This document shows, in pieces, positions 11,860 to 24,900 of a stretch of 64,000 bases of DNA. Source of the stretch: Lyophyllum atratum (Eukaryota > Basidiomycota > Agaricomycetes > Agaricales > Lyophyllaceae); contig JACGCN010000008.1 in assembly GCA_014905825.1 (NCBI GenBank), forward strand, positions 1,488,001 through 1,552,000, in the 5' to 3' direction. A program made the translations under genes and the position numbers. Every line of letters begins with the position of its first letter. The stretch's first letter is position 1. The notes below the pieces were generated by a model that was not told where the DNA came from, ran no database searches, and worked only from the letters and a program-made list of their open reading frames with translations.

Positions 11860-14057
11860 ATGTCATCTTTCACAAATCTTCGAGCGTCGCGACAATCGAA
11901 GGAATCTAAGTCATATGTGAAGTCGAGTTTGAGTCCTCAGTTATCCTCAAGCACACCTCTTTCCCCACCTGATCCAGGTCAAAATGCGAGAAGTCTCAAC
12001 CTCCAAACGATATATTCTTTGCCATCTACAATAGATATTCGCGCGTCAAACGACAGCGGTAGAGGATTGTGGAGCAAGTCGCACTACAAAGCTGGTATGT
12101 CCGTCTTCGATTGTAGTGATGATGCCCAGCGATAACAACGAAATCAGGCGACACCTTGCTGGCCTTGAAGCCGCACATCGCTGTGTTATCGAAGCCATAT
12201 CTAGATGCTTATTGTTCGAATTGCTTTGGTCCACCTCAAGACCACGGTCTGAAAAGGTGTCCCGCTTGTCGGACGATTTGGTACTGTGATGCTGTACGTG
12301 CCTTCAATCTCCAAATTCATTGGCATCATCGCTAAATTTACCTTTGACTCCAGCAATGTCAAAATAAAGATTGGGCACTTCACAAGCGCGAATGCACAGC
12401 AATACAAGAATGGGCAAAGGCCGCCCCTTCTCCTGACCTGTTATTGCCCAGCGATGCCGTCAGATGTTTAGGCCGTCTTATGTGGAGTCGCGAGAAGAAA
12501 GGTCTTGACAGTACTTGGGTCGGTCTTCCATCTATTGACCTGTTCGGCATCGAACTTATGCCGCACAACGGAAGGCGAAAGAAATTGATGAGATGCAGTC
12601 GCGTGAGCGGAGAATACAATGATTATGGGCGCAGGTTGCTTATTTTCTGCACAGATCGAACATCCCTTCAATCTTCCTCGTTCGAATTACACACCCATCT
12701 TTCACACGCCCTTGTGCGCTACCTCGGCATATCCTCTCCTGAACAACTTAGCCAATTTGGATTCAATTCGCCGAGAGACCTGGTAGACCTCATATCCCGT
12801 GTTTGTGTCCATCTTTCTTGCTCATCTCATCTTCTCACACCGCCCACGTAGTTCATCACCAACACATTTTCCGTCACAACACCGACCTTAACTCCGATCG
12901 GGGCTTCAGTGTCTCCAATAATAGCTCTTATAAACCATTCCTGCGAGCCCAACGCCGTCGTGGTATTCCCTCGGACCTCTAACGTGCCGTCGATCCAGGA
13001 GCCTTTGATGCAAGTCATAGCATTGCGCAACATTGGGCCTGAGGAGGAGGTAAGTACCTCCATTCTCATCATCGCTGAGGGAATCACTGATTTTGATTGC
13101 CCAGATCTTGACCTCCTACGTAGATACAACCCTTCCGAAGCATCTACGGCAGAATTCTTTGCGTGAAACCTACAACTTTGAATGCCGCTGCCAGCTGTGT
13201 TCCAGCGCTCCGGAGGTTGATCCTCGAGAATCTGTCTTCTGTCCCAAAACGTGTGGGGGCACATGCCCGACTCCCACCGAAGGTTCTTGGCCTCCTAACA
13301 TGATTGATTGTGTAGTGAGCTGACGCTTTCTGTTCAGAGAGCAGCCTATGTCGCTGCGTAAAGTGTGGAACTGTTGTGAAAAACACTGACGCAATTCTCG
13401 ATGCTGTGCGTGTTGGCCAGGAAGCCCTTGACAAGGCAACAGCACTCCAGTTCAAAGGTTAATAGCCGTACTATCTTTCTCGCTCCAAACATCTAATAGT
13501 CACACCAAACCATTTCTGTAGATCCTGCGAAATCAAAACAATTGACGACCAATCTCATCCCGATCCTAACCTCTTCCGGACTGACACCCTCCTCGCATCC
13601 TCTCCTTGCTCTAACACGCCTACACCAGTCTCTCCTCATCGAATCTCTCCCCTCCCCCCTCACTCAAGATTCTCTGGATGACGCGATCCCAGCCACGACA
13701 CGATCGAATACAGGCTTATCATCCATCCTCCACTACGGCCACCCCGTCCGCGCCATAACGCTGGCAGAACTTGGCAAACTCCTCGCCGTCGACGAGCCTG
13801 CGCCGCGACAGGCGTCCTCACCTGCCGAAGCTGCACTTCTGTACCCGCCTTCTGGCCCGGCGCGGCTGAAGTTGGCGTATGAGACGATGCTGCGGGCTAG
13901 GAACGAGCTGCTCGTCGGTTTCGGGACGAAGAATGAAGGGGGCCAGGTTGGTAAAGAGGTTAGAGACGGTGTCGTTGCGCTAGAGAAGGAGATAGGTGTG
14001 TGGAAGCAGCGGGTGAGGAATGTTTTGGAGGACACGACAAAACCCGTTGTGCAGTAG
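11860..14057 (+). CDS. MYND-finger SET-domain protein (SMYD-like lysine methyltransferase)
   Basis: Nine exons: 11860-12094, 12148-12293, 12354-12518, 12575-12602, 12655-12800, 12852-13049, 13105-13282, 13338-13457 and 13522-14057. The product is 583 residues and every junction keeps the frame. After a Ser-rich lead come the SET-N part (SGRGLWSKSHYKAG), an inserted MYND zinc finger with regular Cys spacing (CSNC, CPAC, WYCDAQCQ, HKREC), then the SET core with the hallmark NHSCEPNA that forms the AdoMet/lysine pocket. The post-SET cysteine cluster follows (FECRCQLC, then a further Cys-rich loop). The tail is helical, as in SMYD proteins. The product is probably a cytosolic or nuclear methyltransferase; substrates are unknown. 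The gene probably shares a short bidirectional promoter with the glycosyltransferase gene. Confidence 0.82.
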
Positions 14058-15485
14058 TCATACGCCATGTTCGGAGGGCAGAGATTTAAAAATGGCTGCA
14101 AGGCACTTGGGGACGGGGAGACCATGCTCGGCGATCCAAGGGGTACATCCTGTGAACGGCCCAGTGTGTACTTTCGTTCCCTGACTCCGACCGCCAAAAT
14201 CTATATCCGTTAAGGGCTGGACGCCTGCGGTGTAATCGAGCTGCAGGTCTGGGTACAGGGGTACGGGAATTCCGCGAGTACGAATCCTCACAAAACAGAA
14301 TAACAGGAGTGTATCTTAACCCTGTAAATCCGCGACTCTCATTCCCCCATGAATCATTGCAGGGAGTTGGTCCGGGAGCAGCGATCACGGAACCGATTAT
14401 CTCCGTCTCCCACCATCAGACCCAGCCTTCCCATGACCACCATTCTGCCAGCCAACAGTCATGATCAACGATCGTATTCTGGTTCGAGGAAACGCTGGAC
14501 GCGGTTAGCATGAAGGTCGCCGCGAGCGCTTGATGAAGCCTCACCATTCGCTAAGCAGGCGCTGCGCCGACATCATTTCTCCGATGTGGATGAACCAGCT
14601 GGCCTTGATGAACTGAGTTTTCTACAGTAATCGTGCCTTGTATTCGATGCAGAAGTAGCATAAGTCTGGCAATGCCGATCATCAAGTACAGGATAGTTTG
14701 GAATGCGAGGCAAAGTTAGCGCGACATGCCATATAACTGATATTCTTCTCTTTCGAAAAGACATGGCGAAAATCTAGCTCGCCCCGCCAAACCCTTTCCC
14801 ACGAATGAATCCACATACGCAGCTCAGTCAGTATGTTAGGATTATTCGGTCCATTTGATGCCTTGCCTTGCCTTGCATTGGGCGAAAAGTCAACTGCTGC
14901 AAGCTATCTCCCCATTTTGGTTCGCTGAGGTTTATGTTTAGATTCACTTGGAAACTATTTGAACTTTCATCAGAAACTTGTCGAATGTCACGATATTCGT
15001 AGATACTAGAATGGCATATTACGACTTGAAGGCCCTCTTAGTATGAGGGAGATGCGAGAACGCACTTTTTAGCCCAAATTCAAAGCGCCATCGATAGCTG
15101 TAAACTACTGTAAACTACGACCCCTTTCATAAGGACCTAGCGATAGACTTGCTTGACTCTGGCCGTTATGTGTCTCTCGAGATGTAGAATATTGCGGTGG
15201 ATGCACTATCAAGGTCCTCGAGCCGGGCCGAGGGGGCCGCCGCCGAAGCCTGTTGGACCATTGCGGCAGTTTCTTTTCACGCTCTTTCATGTTCCTCGTA
15301 GGTCCAACAAACAACTGCTAGCTCTGACTCCCTTTTACACCAAAAGAGATTTCGATGGAACCGCGGTGTCTTCGGGTCTGTAAAGAGACTATTGGTCGTG
15401 ATAACCGATCGACTCGACCTCCTGGCACCTGCCACGGCCACGTTCGATTGTTCTATTCACAATTATCTTGATCATCATGATAGAC
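14058..15485. other. Region with one possible orphan exon, otherwise empty
   Basis: On the minus strand, 14058-14291 translates to about 77 residues with sequence-like composition (segments QLDYTAGVQPL, FTGCTPWIAEHGLPVPK) and a stop at 14058. A plausible acceptor precedes it, but upstream exons could not be joined convincingly, and I do not recognise the protein. It may be the last exon of a gene or a relic. From 14400 to 15485 I see only short frames and a small run of CCTTG repeats near 14865. Confidence 0.35.
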
Positions 15486-15488
15486 TTA

Positions 15489-15528
15489 GAGCCTGTTCAG
15501 TAACCGGATCGTTTGGGATCATTTGGGA
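15489..15528 (+). repeat. Left terminal inverted repeat of the Harbinger element
   Basis: This 40-bp repeat begins GAGCCTGTTCAGTAAC and includes the sub-motif GTTTGGGATC, repeated as ATTTGGGATC. It pairs with the right end, which is read inward from 28067 and, after the retrotransposon, continues at 18189. The mismatches are at repeat positions 17 and 33. Confidence 0.85.
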
Positions 15529-15568
15529 TCGTTTGTTTAGACGTGACATTACGTAAGATCACTCTCTC

Positions 15569-16882
15569 ATGCCACCGCCGACCGAGCACCAACGCTGGCT
15601 CACTCGCGCAGCCGTCTTTGTGGCGAATACAGTCGTTCTTGCTGCTCACACATATGCTGCCCAATTCTATGATAAATTGCCCTACCACACATCTGCTCTG
15701 ACTGGCGAAGCATGGGTGCAAGAACTCTTGACTGGGCATCCCGACCATATCAAAACTGAGCTCGGCATGAGGCTCCATGTCTTCCTCCTCCTAGTTCAAG
15801 AGCTGCGAGTCATAGGTCTCACGGACTCCCGGCATCTCTCTTTGGAGCAACAATTGGCCATCTTCCTGTATACCTGTGTGACTGGGCTCTCAATACGGCA
15901 CGTTGGGGAGCGCTTTCAACATGCCAATGCTACAATATCCAAGTCAGTGCAGTCCTGCTCTTATTTCACCTGTGTCTGATTCATTTCCAGATATTTCCTT
16001 ACCATCCTTCACGCCCTATCCTCTCCACCATTCTATACGAAATATGTTCGGCTACCCACAATCAATGACCCTGTTCCCCCGGAGATACGCAACAATCCCA
16101 AGTTCTTCCCATTCTTTGAGGGAGCGCTGGGTGCTATGGATGGATCCCACTTCAATTGCTCCCCATCAGCTGACGAGCGTGCTCTTGCTCGCGATCGGAA
16201 AGGCGGCATCACCCAGAATACTCTGGCATGCTTGTCATTCGACCTGAAGTTCCAGTACATTCTGAGTGGTTGGGACGGTTCGGCTGCAGATGCCTTGATA
16301 TACCAAGACGCCCGACTCACAGATTTGACTATTCCTCGGGGAAAGTACTATCTCGCGGACGCAGGATTTGCGATGTGTGATGCGCTTCTAGTACCTTATC
16401 GGGGAGTCCGCTATCATCTTGCTGAGTGGGGACGTGCTTCTGTTAGGTACGCCATCGAGATATTTGAATGTGATCCTTTCTAATCTATCTATAGGCCTGT
16501 AACCAAAGAGGAACTATACAACCTCCGTCATGCGTCTGCTCGGAACGTGGTCGAACGCATCTTTGGTATCTTCAAGCGTCGTTTCGTCATCCTTATCCAC
16601 CCGCCAGAGTACGAGATGTCGATCCAAGTTCGAATTCCACCTGCTCTTGGTGCTGTCCACAATTTCATCAGAATTCATGATCCTGACGAGATCTTTGAGC
16701 ACGAAGAGGCCATCGACCCTACACCCGGAATGTACGATGACATGCCTGGAATGTACGGTGAACTAGCGGAAGGTCCAGCAGGACGATTCGAGGTTGCCCG
16801 TGCTACATCAAGGCGTGATGGTATAGCTGCTGCAATGTGGCGAAGCTATCGGGCATTGACTGGTGGAGCGGGTTTAGAATAG
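15569..16882 (+). CDS. PIF/Harbinger transposase (DDE_Tnp_4 family)
   Basis: Three exons: 15569-15942, 15991-16446 and 16495-16882. The product is 405 residues. The N-terminal half holds a helical DNA-binding part (LSLEQQLAIFLYTCVTGLS, then RHVGERFQHANATISK). The catalytic core follows with the three acidic residues in their usual settings: Asp in GAMDGSHF, Asp in YYLADAGF and Glu in NVVERIFGIFKRRF. The enzyme cuts and joins transposon ends and targets TTA/TWA sites in this family. The tail has an acidic region with duplicated PGMYDDMPGMYG. The frame is complete, with no internal stop. It is tail-to-tail with the Myb-like partner, only 29 bp between the stops. Confidence 0.88.
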
Positions 16883-16911
16883 ACCGTAGTATCTATGGAA
16901 ATACATGGTAT

Positions 16912-18060
16912 CTAATTATCGAGACGCTTCGCCACCCACTTTTTGCGAAGAGGCTCGTTCGCCTCAATTGTCAAATAGGTATCCGCCGCGCTTACATTAT
17001 CCTGGAAGAGATCAATGAGACACAGTGACTCGTCCTCCGTGAGGTGCTTCTCGTTCAACATCAGCTTCTCCATCGCCATCTTCTTTCGGGTTGGAGTGCT
17101 TTCAACACCAGGCCGAGTACCAGACACGCTCGCACGGAAGGTCTCGTTAAAGTCGGCGAAACCGGCAGCAATGCCATGGAGGCCGACTGCCCCACTTAAG
17201 CGAGGTTGTTTCTGACCATGCGTCGAGGATGCCGAGAGAGCGGACTCCTTCCGTTTAAGTGGAGCGGGGGTAAAAGGCAGGACAAGAGGAGCCTGAGGAG
17301 AGACTGGCTGATCGGGAGGCGGAGTGGGCTGCCGAGCCTGGAGCTCCCGCTCAGGCGAGGGTGTCGGGGACTAATATAGAAACAATAAGAGGAATGACAC
17401 TGGGTCACAACATAATTGGGCTTACCCAGTTAGAAATGGGCCGCTCGAGAGTCTCCTGGCTAACACCATCAACATCCTGGCTAGCTCCAGCAGCCGCAGC
17501 GTCGTTTGGAGCCTCAGGTTGTGATTGGGATGGACGGAAGACGTTCATTCCTCGAGCTCTTGATGGCAGAAGCCGGTGGACGTCATGGAAATGAACCCAG
17601 CCGCTGTTGGCGAAGTTTCTGGCCGGGGGCTTCCTCTGGGCAAAAATGAGATCAATGTTGCACTTTCAAGTTGAAAATATAGCTCGTACCGTCACATAGG
17701 CCTCCCAAACTGTCAAATTATGGGGCCCGATGCTTGCACCCAGCTCGTCATCCCACGAGAAGCCTGATTGAGCCTTGATATCAACAATGACCAAGCATGT
17801 GTCGCGCAGCTGTTCACGTCATGAGAAGATGCCTAGACCCAAAAGGAAGCACTCACCCTGGCATATTTCCCCTTACAGGAGTTTGCCGTCTTGGGACCAC
17901 CCTCACCAGTGAACAACCCTGCCATAAACACTTCGGCGGCCTTCCATGTCGTCTTCTTGAAGTTGCCGCCATCACCAGCTTCTGCTTTTTTCTCCCACAG
18001 GAAGCTGAGTAAAGCAGTCTCATCTGCCTCGGTCCAAATAGCATTCTTTTTGCCTGACAT
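16912..18060 (-). CDS. Myb/SANT-like DNA-binding protein, Harbinger partner
   Basis: Four exons on the minus strand: 17857-18060, 17690-17809, 17426-17635 and 16912-17370, all phase 0, giving 330 residues. The first ~110 residues form a Myb/SANT-like domain starting WTEADETALLSFL, followed by NSCKGKYARLRD and a conserved Trp-rich end (SGFSWDDELG, TVWEAYV). The middle is Pro/Ser-rich and disordered with a basic KRK motif. The C-terminus is helical (KKMAMEKLMLNE, LTEDESLCLIDLF). In PIF/Harbinger elements this second protein helps import and guide the transposase; this role is known for the family and inferred here. The start is the Met directly before the Myb domain. Confidence 0.82.
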
Positions 18061-18194
18061 GGGGAGCTTAAGAGATTGGAAGAACAAGGAAACCCGTTGC
18101 AGCGTTCGGCGGCTGCGACGACGTGAGATTCCAGAACCGTTTTGGGCAGGGTCACACTTAAGTCACATTCATCAAAAGTAAAATATCCCAAACG

Positions 18195-18862
18195 TGTTAT
18201 GGGAAGTAGTACAAATACTTGCCTTAGACTATGGCCTCGTCAATAATAGTTTAGACGCACTTAGAATTAACAAAGAGATTGAAACGCGCTGATAAGAAGT
18301 TCTATCTTATCTCAACGCGTCCCGGATCAATCTCGTGATGACAGGGACTTGTGAGAATCCGAGTAATTGTTCGGCGGTACCTCGGATCTCGGGAACCGCC
18401 AAACGCCGGATGTTTGTTTGGCAACAGCCTCAGACGGCTCCGGCCGCTCGGATGGATCCAACGTGCACGCTCGAGATTCTTCAAGTCCTTTGAAGAATCT
18501 TCTAGCAACCACAAGGTGCCGGTTCCTTCCAAGTCGCCTTGACTCACAGCATAGCCTCGTCAGTAGTATATAAAGGCCTTACTCTACTACTGTATTCTTT
18601 ACTTTGAATCAATTCCCATTTACCTCTACATTTGAGTGATCTTAAGACAAATCTTGCAGGTTGCAAAGGAACGACGCGTTACTACTTATTTAGGAACTAA
18701 CAGACGTATCTGTTACTTCGCCAATCGTCAGTAAGACGTTTTGGGATAAGATCACGCATCGGTACTTAGAAACAACAAGACTTTGACGGATCTCTAAATA
18801 TAGAACCGGAACCGGATATCGTTGCTATGTAATCTACCTCAGATTATCGCCGGATCGCAACA
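18195..18862 (+). repeat. 5' LTR of the Ty3 element
   Basis: The LTR is 668 bp, begins TGTTATGGG and ends ATCGCAACA, so the termini are the short inverted repeat TGTT/AACA. It matches 27364-28031 in length and, by eye, everywhere except two positions. A TATA box lies inside at 18567-18574. Confidence 0.93.
18567..18574 (+). promoter_or_regulatory. TATA box in the 5' LTR
   Basis: TATATAAA lies about 290 bp before the LTR end and 400 bp before gag-pol. It is the best candidate for the element's core promoter; the same box is present in the 3' LTR at 27736-27743. Confidence 0.6.
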
Positions 18863-18974
18863 TTGGTGGACACACCCGGAACTGAGAATACTCGTCAAGA
18901 CTCAGTTTCACTCATCAACTCTAGCTTTGTAACAAATCTATCATTCTATTACTATCAACACTCACCAATAACTC

Positions 18975-21900
18975 ATGGCTACAACAATTATGGAAGACAG
19001 GGAAGGTACGTCCCCTCTATCTTCTTCAGAACCCTCTATTCCCGTGTCTTTAACTACTGACCGTATCGCTTCTAACGCCTTTTTTGACCTTCCTAGACTC
19101 ATTGATATGACACCCGCAATCAAGCCCGACGAATTCCTCGGAGAACCTGAACCAACCACGATTGATGTACCAACCCTAGGCGCCTTTCATCTTTATCGCT
19201 CCAACATGGAACTAGTAGAAAGGCGTAGGAACGGTCTAGAAATTGGTGCCGAAGCTTTCAACAAACTTTTCCTACTTAATTGCAAGGTATTTTCTCGACG
19301 CTTACTGAAGGACATCTTTGATCACGAATCCAGACTCCTAGATCTTCTCTTCTCGGATTGCCTCAGAGTTCACACCCTCGACGGTTTCGCCTTTTCAATC
19401 AGACGCGAGCACTATGCTTCTGTACTTTCAATTCTAGTTAAGGTAAAACAGAAACTCTCAGACCTCCTCTTGACTAGTGGAACTCCGATCCCTGAACTCC
19501 CTTTGTGGGGACCTAAAGGCGATATCAGTGAATTTTACTTCGAGAACGAGTTTGAAATCATCGGGATTTGTTTTAGGACAGAAGTCGAAAGGTACTTATC
19601 AATCTTCGATGAGCACTACAATTTCAACACTGACGTCCCTCGAAACCCGGACCTGGCTACTTTAATTGAAGAGGAGACCCCCATTCCCGAGGCTCAAGGT
19701 AACACTCGCGACCCACCTCCTCATCTCGACAACCAATCTCGTAACGGCGAGAGACAGCAACGGTTCCAGAGAATGGAAACTGGAGGGCCGAGGACGAGAC
19801 GCACTTCAAATATCTATAACCAGAGCGACTCCGGTGCCCGAGCCTTACAAGGAAGGAGAATGCAACAAGCAACGGCTCGCCCACCGACTTCAAGAATGAG
19901 AGAGCTTCTAGGAGATATGGCAGAAAACCACGGGTACGGGAACGTCGATAGAGATCGAGGCCAAAGTACGCCCGTGTCATCCGCTTCCCGCGCTAACAGG
20001 AATCATCGCGCAGGAGGAGATCCACCCGACGAAGATCCCTCTGACAACGACGAAGGAAATGACGGACCACCCAGGAACTTTCGCCCTCCCTCCCGATTCT
20101 CACGCGAAGGACGACAAGGTCGCGACGAGAATCACAGACGCGGCGGAGGACCTCCGGGAGATGATGGCCCCGGTGGAGGAGGAGGTGACGATGGTAATGG
20201 TGGTAACGGCTACCCTAGAAGGAATCACCCACAACGGGATCATCCCCAAGACGAGCGGCGTCCTCGTACACAACCCGAGCCTCACTTCGACTTGAAACTC
20301 AAATTCGAGAACGTACCGAAATGGGATGGGAATACGGACACTATAGTTCGTTGGCTGTCCAAGGTAAATAACCTTGCCAAGATGTCAGTTGCCGTTTTCA
20401 CTCAGCTCGGAACAGTAGTCCCTCGAAGGCTGGAAGGTAACGCGGAAACCTGGTACTGGTCGCTGCCGGGAGACTATCGGGACACAGTAGAAAAGGATTG
20501 GGATACCCTTCGCAAATGTATCTCTACCTACTACATGAACAGGAAGTGGCTAGATAAACAGAAAGCGAGGGCGGTTCGAGCATATTACAGGGAGAATGGT
20601 CACACACGTGAGACACCTAGCGAATACTACATTCGTAAAGCGGAACTCCTTAACACGGTATATACTCTCGATGACTCAGAGATGATACTCGAGATCATGG
20701 AGGGAGCCCCCGCCAACTGGAATACGGTACTCACGACGCAATTATACGTAGATGTAATTGAATTCCAGTCGGCCATCAGATTCCACGAGGATACCCTGAT
20801 GAGACTAGACTCGCCAAGATCTGAAAAGGCCGAGAACTATCGATCACCCGCTAATTACAGGGACCAACCCAGGAACAATAATTACAATGCTCGTACAAAT
20901 CTTATCGGCGCACATAAGTCCCTCGAACCTCCGAAATATCCTAAAGACGATTCAAACATCACTCGGAGAGGATCCACTCCGGAGGATAAGGGAGCCAGGC
21001 CTTGCAGACACTGCGGTAGTGGAAAGCATTGGGACAACGAATGCCGACACGCTTTCAAAAGCAATCGAGCCGCAAGAGCGAACCTTGCGACCACTTCGGA
21101 CGACGCCTCCGACGCTCAAAGAGAATACGACGACCTCTACTATGCACTAGATTCCGAGAGCGAGGATATGACCCAGGATTTTGATTACTCCCTCCAGACT
21201 ACCATCGAGTCTTCCTCTACTGAGGACTTGACGGCCCTGGAGGGTCATTTCGGAAGCACGATGGAACAGGAATCTGGAGATGGGGCCTCAGGTACCCCTT
21301 CACGCGCTCTCAACACCCTTTGCGCACCTTACAACGCTAAACCCCCTCTCAATCGAAGATCACGAAGACGATTGGCTAAAGAGATCAATGCTACCAACTA
21401 CCTAGTTAGAGGTAACAATGACTCAGGATCTTCCGGTAGGGTTATCGAACTCAAGAAGTTAATGGCTCGCCCTCCCGGATGTTCGTTCTTGGGATCCAGA
21501 GCCACGCAAACCACGGCTACCATCGGAGGAGTCGATCTTGATCCTATTACGGTTATTCTGGATTCAGGTTCTGACATCACACTCATATCGCAAAAGACAT
21601 TGGAATCCCTCACTCTAAAGCCCAAATCGCGTCTAGGGCAAAAGATAAATCTCATACAAGTCACCGGCACGAGTTCTATTTCAGGATTCGTCGATATAGA
21701 TTTATTCTTCCACACGGAAGATGGCCCCATTAAACTTAGCGTCGAGGCGTACGTAGTAAAGGGAATGACAACTCCTTTTATCCTAGGGAACGATTTTGCG
21801 GATCAGTACTCACTATCGGTTGTCAGAGAGGGTGGCGAAGCTTACATCACATTCGGAGACTCCGGACGCCGTATCAAGGTCGATAACTCGACTTCACCAT

Positions 21901-24900
21901 CCCTTATCAATGAGGACGGCCATGCGTTTCAGATAAGAACGCAACGCGATCTCACTTCTATCCCGCGCAACCGAGCTCATCGAAAGAGTCAAAAGATTAA
22001 GAAGCTACTCCGCCATAGATTAGCCAACTCGGAAGTAAGAGCCGCAGAAAGGATAGTCATCCCACCTGAAGTCAGCCGAGCTGTTCCCCTACGAGTTTCG
22101 TTTCCCGCTAATTCGAGAACCCTTTTTGTGGAGCGAAATTTCGAGCACAACAGCAATCCTGAGGATGTATACGGCAGCGCGGATTCCTTGATCTCCTCCG
22201 AATCTCCCGTCCTACATATAGCTAATTTCTCAGCATCCCCGATCATCATCGCTGAAGGGCAGTTGTTAGGGATTGCTCGAAATCCTAAGAACTGGCTAGA
22301 TCGGGAGGATAAATTATCCAATGAGCAGAGAAACGCTATAGAAAGACACGCGCATCTAATTCAGTCCCTGAACGACATTCAAGCATCTTCGATATCAAGC
22401 ACAGTTAGCAGTCAAACCGAAATTTCTTCAAAGGCTCAACGAAATGCTACGGAGGACGACGACCCACTAGCAGAAGAGCCGCTTGAAGGAGGACCGAAGA
22501 CCTCCGAACCGCCAGAAGACCCCGTGCCGGCTTCACGACTTCTTGCTGAAGTAGAAATCTCCAAGGACCTAACCGAGGATCAGCGAAGGCAACTAGAGGA
22601 GGTTATCTTAAGAAATAAGAGGGCATTTGGGTTAGACGGACGGCTCGGAAATTACGACGAGAAGGTAGAAATCACCATGAAACCTAATGCTCAGCCAGTA
22701 TCCTTGCCTCCGTTTCCTGCCTCCCCTGCGAAACGAGAGGTAATCGATAAGCAAATGGATTCCTGGATTAAGCTAGGCGTGATCGAACCTTCAAAAAGCC
22801 CTTGGGCCGCACCAGTTTTTATCGTTTACCGAAATGGCAAACCACGTATGGTTATCGATCTAAGGAAATTGAACGAGATGGTCATCCCGGATGAGTTCCC
22901 GATCCCTAAACAAGAAGATATACTTCAAGCACTTACCGGCTCCCAGTGGCTTACGACCCTCGACGCTCTAGCTGGGTTTACTCAATTAACTATGTCAGAT
23001 AAAGCCGCCGAGAAACTAGCCTTCAGGACTCACCGAGGATTGTGGCAGTTTCGCCGGATGCCCTTTGGTTACCGCAACGGCCCTAGTGTATTTCAACGTA
23101 TCATGCAGAAGGTTCTTGCCCCATACCTCTGGATTTTTACGTTAGTGTACATTGACGACATAGTTATATTCTCACTTACCTTCGAGGATCACCTAAAACA
23201 TCTCGACCAAGTGTTCTCCGCGATCGCGGACGCCAATATCACCTTATCCCCATCTAAATGCCACTTTGCCTATCAATCTCTGTTACTCCTAGGACAGAAG
23301 GTGTCGCGATTAGGTTTATCTACTCACAAGGAGAAAGTGGATGCCATCCTTGACCTTGACGTACCGAAAACCACCAACGAGCTTCAAATCTTCCTGGGAA
23401 TGATGGTCTATTTTTCAGCCTATGTTCCTTTCTATGCATGGATAGCTCACCCTCTGTTCCAGCTGCTTAAAAAGGGAACGGATTGGTCTTGGACTCCGCT
23501 TCACCAGGAGGCGTTTAATCTGTGCAAACAGGTTTTAACAAACGCACCAGTTCGAGGATATGCCATGGAAGGTAAACCTTACCGTTTATATACAGACGCT
23601 TGCGATTACGGCCTGGCGGGTATACTCCAGCAGGTTCAGCCAATAAGTATACGAGATCTCCGCGGCACACGAATCTACGATCGCCTCCTCAAAGCGTATC
23701 AAAATAACGAAGGAATCCCTTCCCTTGTCCCTTCTTTATCCAAAGAGGTTGACGACGTTCCCGCGTCTGGGAAATGGGCGGAATCGTTTGAAGACACCAT
23801 AGTCCACGTAGAGCGCGTAGTTAGCTATTGGTCTCGTGTGCTGAAATCCGCTGAACGGAATTACTCACCAACGGAGCGCGAGGCGCTAGCCTTGAAAGAG
23901 GCTTTAATCAAATTTCAGCCTTTTCTCGAAGGGGGGGATATCCTAGCTATCACAGACCATGCAGCCCTCACTTGGAGTAAAACCTTTCAGAATGTCAACA
24001 GGAGATTACTCACCTGGGGAACTGTGTTCGCCGCGTACCCTACTCTGCGAATTATCCATAGGGCAGGTCGCGTTCATTCTAACGTGGATCCCATCTCGCG
24101 CTTACGAAGGAGAATGCCTATCTCGTCAGGACCCAAAACCGATGATATTAGAACACTTACCTTATCAAATCCCGACGATCCCATGAAGGATATGTATCTC
24201 GAGCTCGGAGATCGGTTTGAGGAACGACTGTTAAGCGTAGCTTCCCGATTTGTACAAGCCGAGGAATCTTGCGATCAGGCACCATCGGCTATCAACACCG
24301 ACCCTGTCTCCCTCGACTTCAATTTAGCGTTGAACAGCATCGATCTCCCCTACGTAACCTCAAGCTCATACTCGGTAATGGTTAGCTTGTCCAAGGAAGA
24401 ATTAAACGAATGGGTACATGCATACCGACTCGATCCGCACTTCAGTGAGGTACTCAAGGATTGGAAAGGTGAAAGAAACTGGACAAACCCTCGCTACCCT
24501 CAGTATCACTACAGCGACGATGGATTAATATTCTTTGAGGATTGGCAAGGTAATAATCGCCTTTGTGTTCCGAAGACTCTTCAAACTACAGTAATGAACG
24601 AGGTTCACAACACAGTCAGCGAAGCAGCACATGCCGGTTATCATAAGACCTATAACCGCCTCGCCGCCACTCACTATTGGCCAAGAATGTCGCGCGACTT
24701 GAAGCTCTTCGTCACTACATGCGATATTTGCCAGAAAACTAAGCCCCGTCGCGACCCCCCCAAAGGCCTACTACAACCGATCCCCATCCCTTCTCAACCG
24801 TTTGAAGTGGTCACGATGGACTTCATTCCCGAACTCCCGAACTCAGATGGATTCGACAATGTACTGGTAATCGTCGATAAACTTACGAAATATGGGATAT

